From Magnetococcales bacterium (GTDB lineage Bacteria > Pseudomonadota > Magnetococcia > Magnetococcales > JADFYX01), in NCBI GenBank assembly GCA_015232795.1, contig JADFYX010000022.1, positions 1-16,744 on the forward strand: 16,744 nucleotides of DNA, in the 5' to 3' direction. This document shows, one piece after another, positions 15,324-16,744 of the stretch (the stretch's first letter is position 1; each line of letters begins with the position of its first letter). Below the pieces are notes generated by a model that saw only the letters and a list, made by a program, of their open reading frames with translations, had not been told where the DNA came from and did no database searches. The position numbers were made by a program, and so were the translations under genes.

Positions 15324-16292
15324 GTGAGTACACCACCCATTGTATTGTCAGTAATCATCCCTGTTTTTAACGAGGAAGATAATCTTGACCCTCTCCATAA
15401 AGCCTTGAAAACTGTATTGGATGACCAAAATAAACCCTATGAAATAATTATGGTTGATGATGGCAGCACCGATGGCTCACAAGCAAAACTAGCGCAAATT
15501 GCCAAAAACGACCCGACATTTAAAGTTGTTAATTTCCTGCGAAATTACGGTCAAACCGCAGCACTTATGGCTGGTATCGAAAAAGCCAGTGGCGAAATTT
15601 TAATCCCTATGGATGCCGATCTGCAAAACGATCCAAAAGATATACCTCGCCTTTTGCAAAAATTAGACGAAGGATTTGATGTTGTCTCCGGCTGGAGAAA
15701 AGATCGCCAGGATAAAGCCATAACCCGCACCATCCCAAGCATGATCGCCAATAAAATTATCTCTAAAATATCCGGCCTCGTTCTTCACGACTACGGCTGT
15801 ACCCTAAAAGTATACCGCAGAGACGTTATAAAAGGGGTGCGACTTTATGGAGAAATGCACCGTTTTATCCCTATTTATGCTAAATGGCAGGGTGCACAAG
15901 TTACAGAAATTCCCGTCTCCCATAATCCCCGTATCCACGGTATCTCCAAATATGGCCTAAACCGCATTTTTAAAGTTATTCTCGACCTTATCGTCGTCTG
16001 GTTTATGGAGAACTATTTCACCAAACCCATCTATCTCTTCGGTAGCTTTGGGCTGTTTTTTCTCCTCGTATCTCTTTTAAGTGGTATCTTGGCAGTCTAT
16101 TTAAGAATTTTCCACAATATATCGTTTATCAGCACCCCCATGCCCCTAGCTGCTGTCATGTCTTTTATGGTGGGTATCATTGCCATTTTGTTGGGACTGG
16201 TGGCTGAGATGGTAGTTCGCACCTATTACGAATCCCAACGCCTGAATATCTATACCGTACGTGGAACCATCAACATTGACGAGCCAACCTAA
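15324..16292 (+). CDS. Membrane-anchored family 2 glycosyltransferase (DPM1/ArnC/GtrB-like)
   Basis: The 322-aa enzyme probably transfers a sugar from a nucleotide donor to undecaprenyl phosphate on the cytoplasmic face of the inner membrane. The GT-A domain shows SVIIPVFNEEDNL (9-21), IIMVDDGSTDGS (41-52), the metal-binding DAD at 97-99 in PMDADLQNDP, GWRKDRQD (123-130) and HDYGCTLKVYRRDV (155-168), all typical of polyprenyl-phosphate glycosyltransferases. Two C-terminal transmembrane helices (about 236-262 and 272-296) match the GtrB/ArnC layout. The GTG start is supported by GGAGAG at 15312-15317, 6 bases upstream. The asnB-like gene follows after 12 bases, so the two are likely an operon that continues past the window. 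The sugar cannot be told from sequence. Confidence 0.9.
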   Translation: MSTPPIVLSVIIPVFNEEDNLDPLHKALKTVLDDQNKPYEIIMVDDGSTDGSQAKLAQIAKNDPTFKVVNFLRNYGQTAALMAGIEKASGEILIPMDADLQNDPKDIPRLLQKLDEGFDVVSGWRKDRQDKAITRTIPSMIANKIISKISGLVLHDYGCTLKVYRRDVIKGVRLYGEMHRFIPIYAKWQGAQVTEIPVSHNPRIHGISKYGLNRIFKVILDLIVVWFMENYFTKPIYLFGSFGLFFLLVSLLSGILAVYLRIFHNISFISTPMPLAAVMSFMVGIIAILLGLVAEMVVRTYYESQRLNIYTVRGTINIDEPT

Positions 16293-16304
16293 AGGCAGAC
16301 CTTA

Positions 16305-16744
16305 ATGTGCGGAATTGTCGGCTTTGTTGGAGCAGGAGATAAGGGTGATCTAAAACGGATGACAAAATCCCTTGCCCATCGTGGACCTGACGATCAAGGG
16401 GTGTATGCCGATTTAAATTCCGGTCTGTTTCTAGGTCATCGAAGGCTATCTATCCTCGATATCGCTGGTGGCTCCCAACCCATGTGGAACCGAAAAGGTA
16501 ACACCGCAATTATCTTTAATGGTGAAATATACAACCATATGGAGCTACGCCAAGAGCTTGAAAACCGTGGCCACCGTTTTTCCACCAGCCATTCAGATAC
16601 AGAAACCCTGCTATACGCCTACCTTGAATGGGGCGAAGAGCTACCCATACGCCTAAATGGTATGTTTGCCTTTGTTATCTACGATAAAAAACGCAACAAG
16701 CTATTTTGCGCCCGAGATAGATTTGGCAAAAAACCTTTTTATTA
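16305..16744 (+). CDS. asnB: Asparagine synthetase-type glutamine amidotransferase (3' end outside window)
   Basis: The first 146 codons of an AsnB-like protein are present; the frame is open to the window edge. The N-terminal nucleophile glutaminase domain is clear: MCGIVGFVG with catalytic Cys2, LAHRGPDDQG, GHRRLSILD followed by GSQPM, FNGEIYNHMELRQEL, SDTETLLYAYLEWGEE, LNGMFAFVIYD and CARDRFGKKPFY. The synthetase (PP-loop ATPase) domain lies beyond the window. AsnB paralogues in polysaccharide loci often amidate sugar acids or take part in exosortase-associated glycan clusters rather than making free asparagine. The position directly behind a polyprenyl-phosphate glycosyltransferase suggests that role, but it is inference. 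AAGG at 16292-16295 overlaps the upstream stop and may be the ribosome site. Confidence 0.88.
   Translation, partial: MCGIVGFVGAGDKGDLKRMTKSLAHRGPDDQGVYADLNSGLFLGHRRLSILDIAGGSQPMWNRKGNTAIIFNGEIYNHMELRQELENRGHRFSTSHSDTETLLYAYLEWGEELPIRLNGMFAFVIYDKKRNKLFCARDRFGKKPFY

Overview
This window looks like chromosomal DNA of a moderately AT-rich Gram-negative proteobacterium. The evidence is a chorismate lyase fragment followed by a 4-hydroxybenzoate polyprenyltransferase (the ubiquinone entry steps), type IV pilus genes with a sigma-54 activator, and envelope and polysaccharide genes. I cannot name the genus. No tRNA, rRNA, CRISPR array or intact insertion sequence was seen.

Layout. (1) Bases 3-5551 form a tight plus-strand run: ubiC (3' part), ubiA, pilC, pilS, pilR. 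Genes overlap or are a few bases apart from ubiA onward, so ubiquinone head-group prenylation and type IV pilus assembly and regulation are probably co-transcribed. (2) Bases 5552-6319 are a gene graveyard. It holds a small antitoxin-like ORF on the minus strand, the C-terminal half of a DUF1778 (TacA-type) antitoxin on the plus strand, a perfect 21-bp inverted repeat, and a cluster of further hairpins. (3) Bases 6320-8297 hold a divergent pair: an extended SDR nucleotide-sugar epimerase (minus) and a secreted purple-acid-phosphatase-like enzyme (plus). (4) Bases 8478-8876 hold a truncated second metallophosphoesterase (minus) whose signal sequence seems to have lost its start codon. (5) Bases 9194-13286 hold a plus-strand cassette: a DUF4956 membrane protein, a membrane-anchored CotH-type kinase-like protein with a beta-helix C-terminus, and a VTC-type polyphosphate-polymerase domain protein. 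(6) Bases 13354-16744 hold a cobalamin-binding radical SAM protein (minus), divergent from a DPM1/ArnC-like membrane glycosyltransferase and the start of an asnB-type glutamine amidotransferase. The last three are typical members of surface-polysaccharide loci.

How it may fit together (inference). The centre of interest is the DUF4956-CotH-VTC cassette beside a secreted phosphatase and glycan-building genes. VTC domains make polyphosphate from ATP, and eukaryotic VTC needs membrane helices to export the chain. CotH proteins are atypical kinases. DUF4956 supplies membrane helices with a highly conserved charged loop. A reasonable hypothesis is an envelope phosphorylation or polyphosphate system: the VTC domain and DUF4956 act as a split polymerase/channel, CotH works on the outer face, and the phosphatase reverses or recycles the product. 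The sequence shows the gene order and motifs; the biochemical link is untested.
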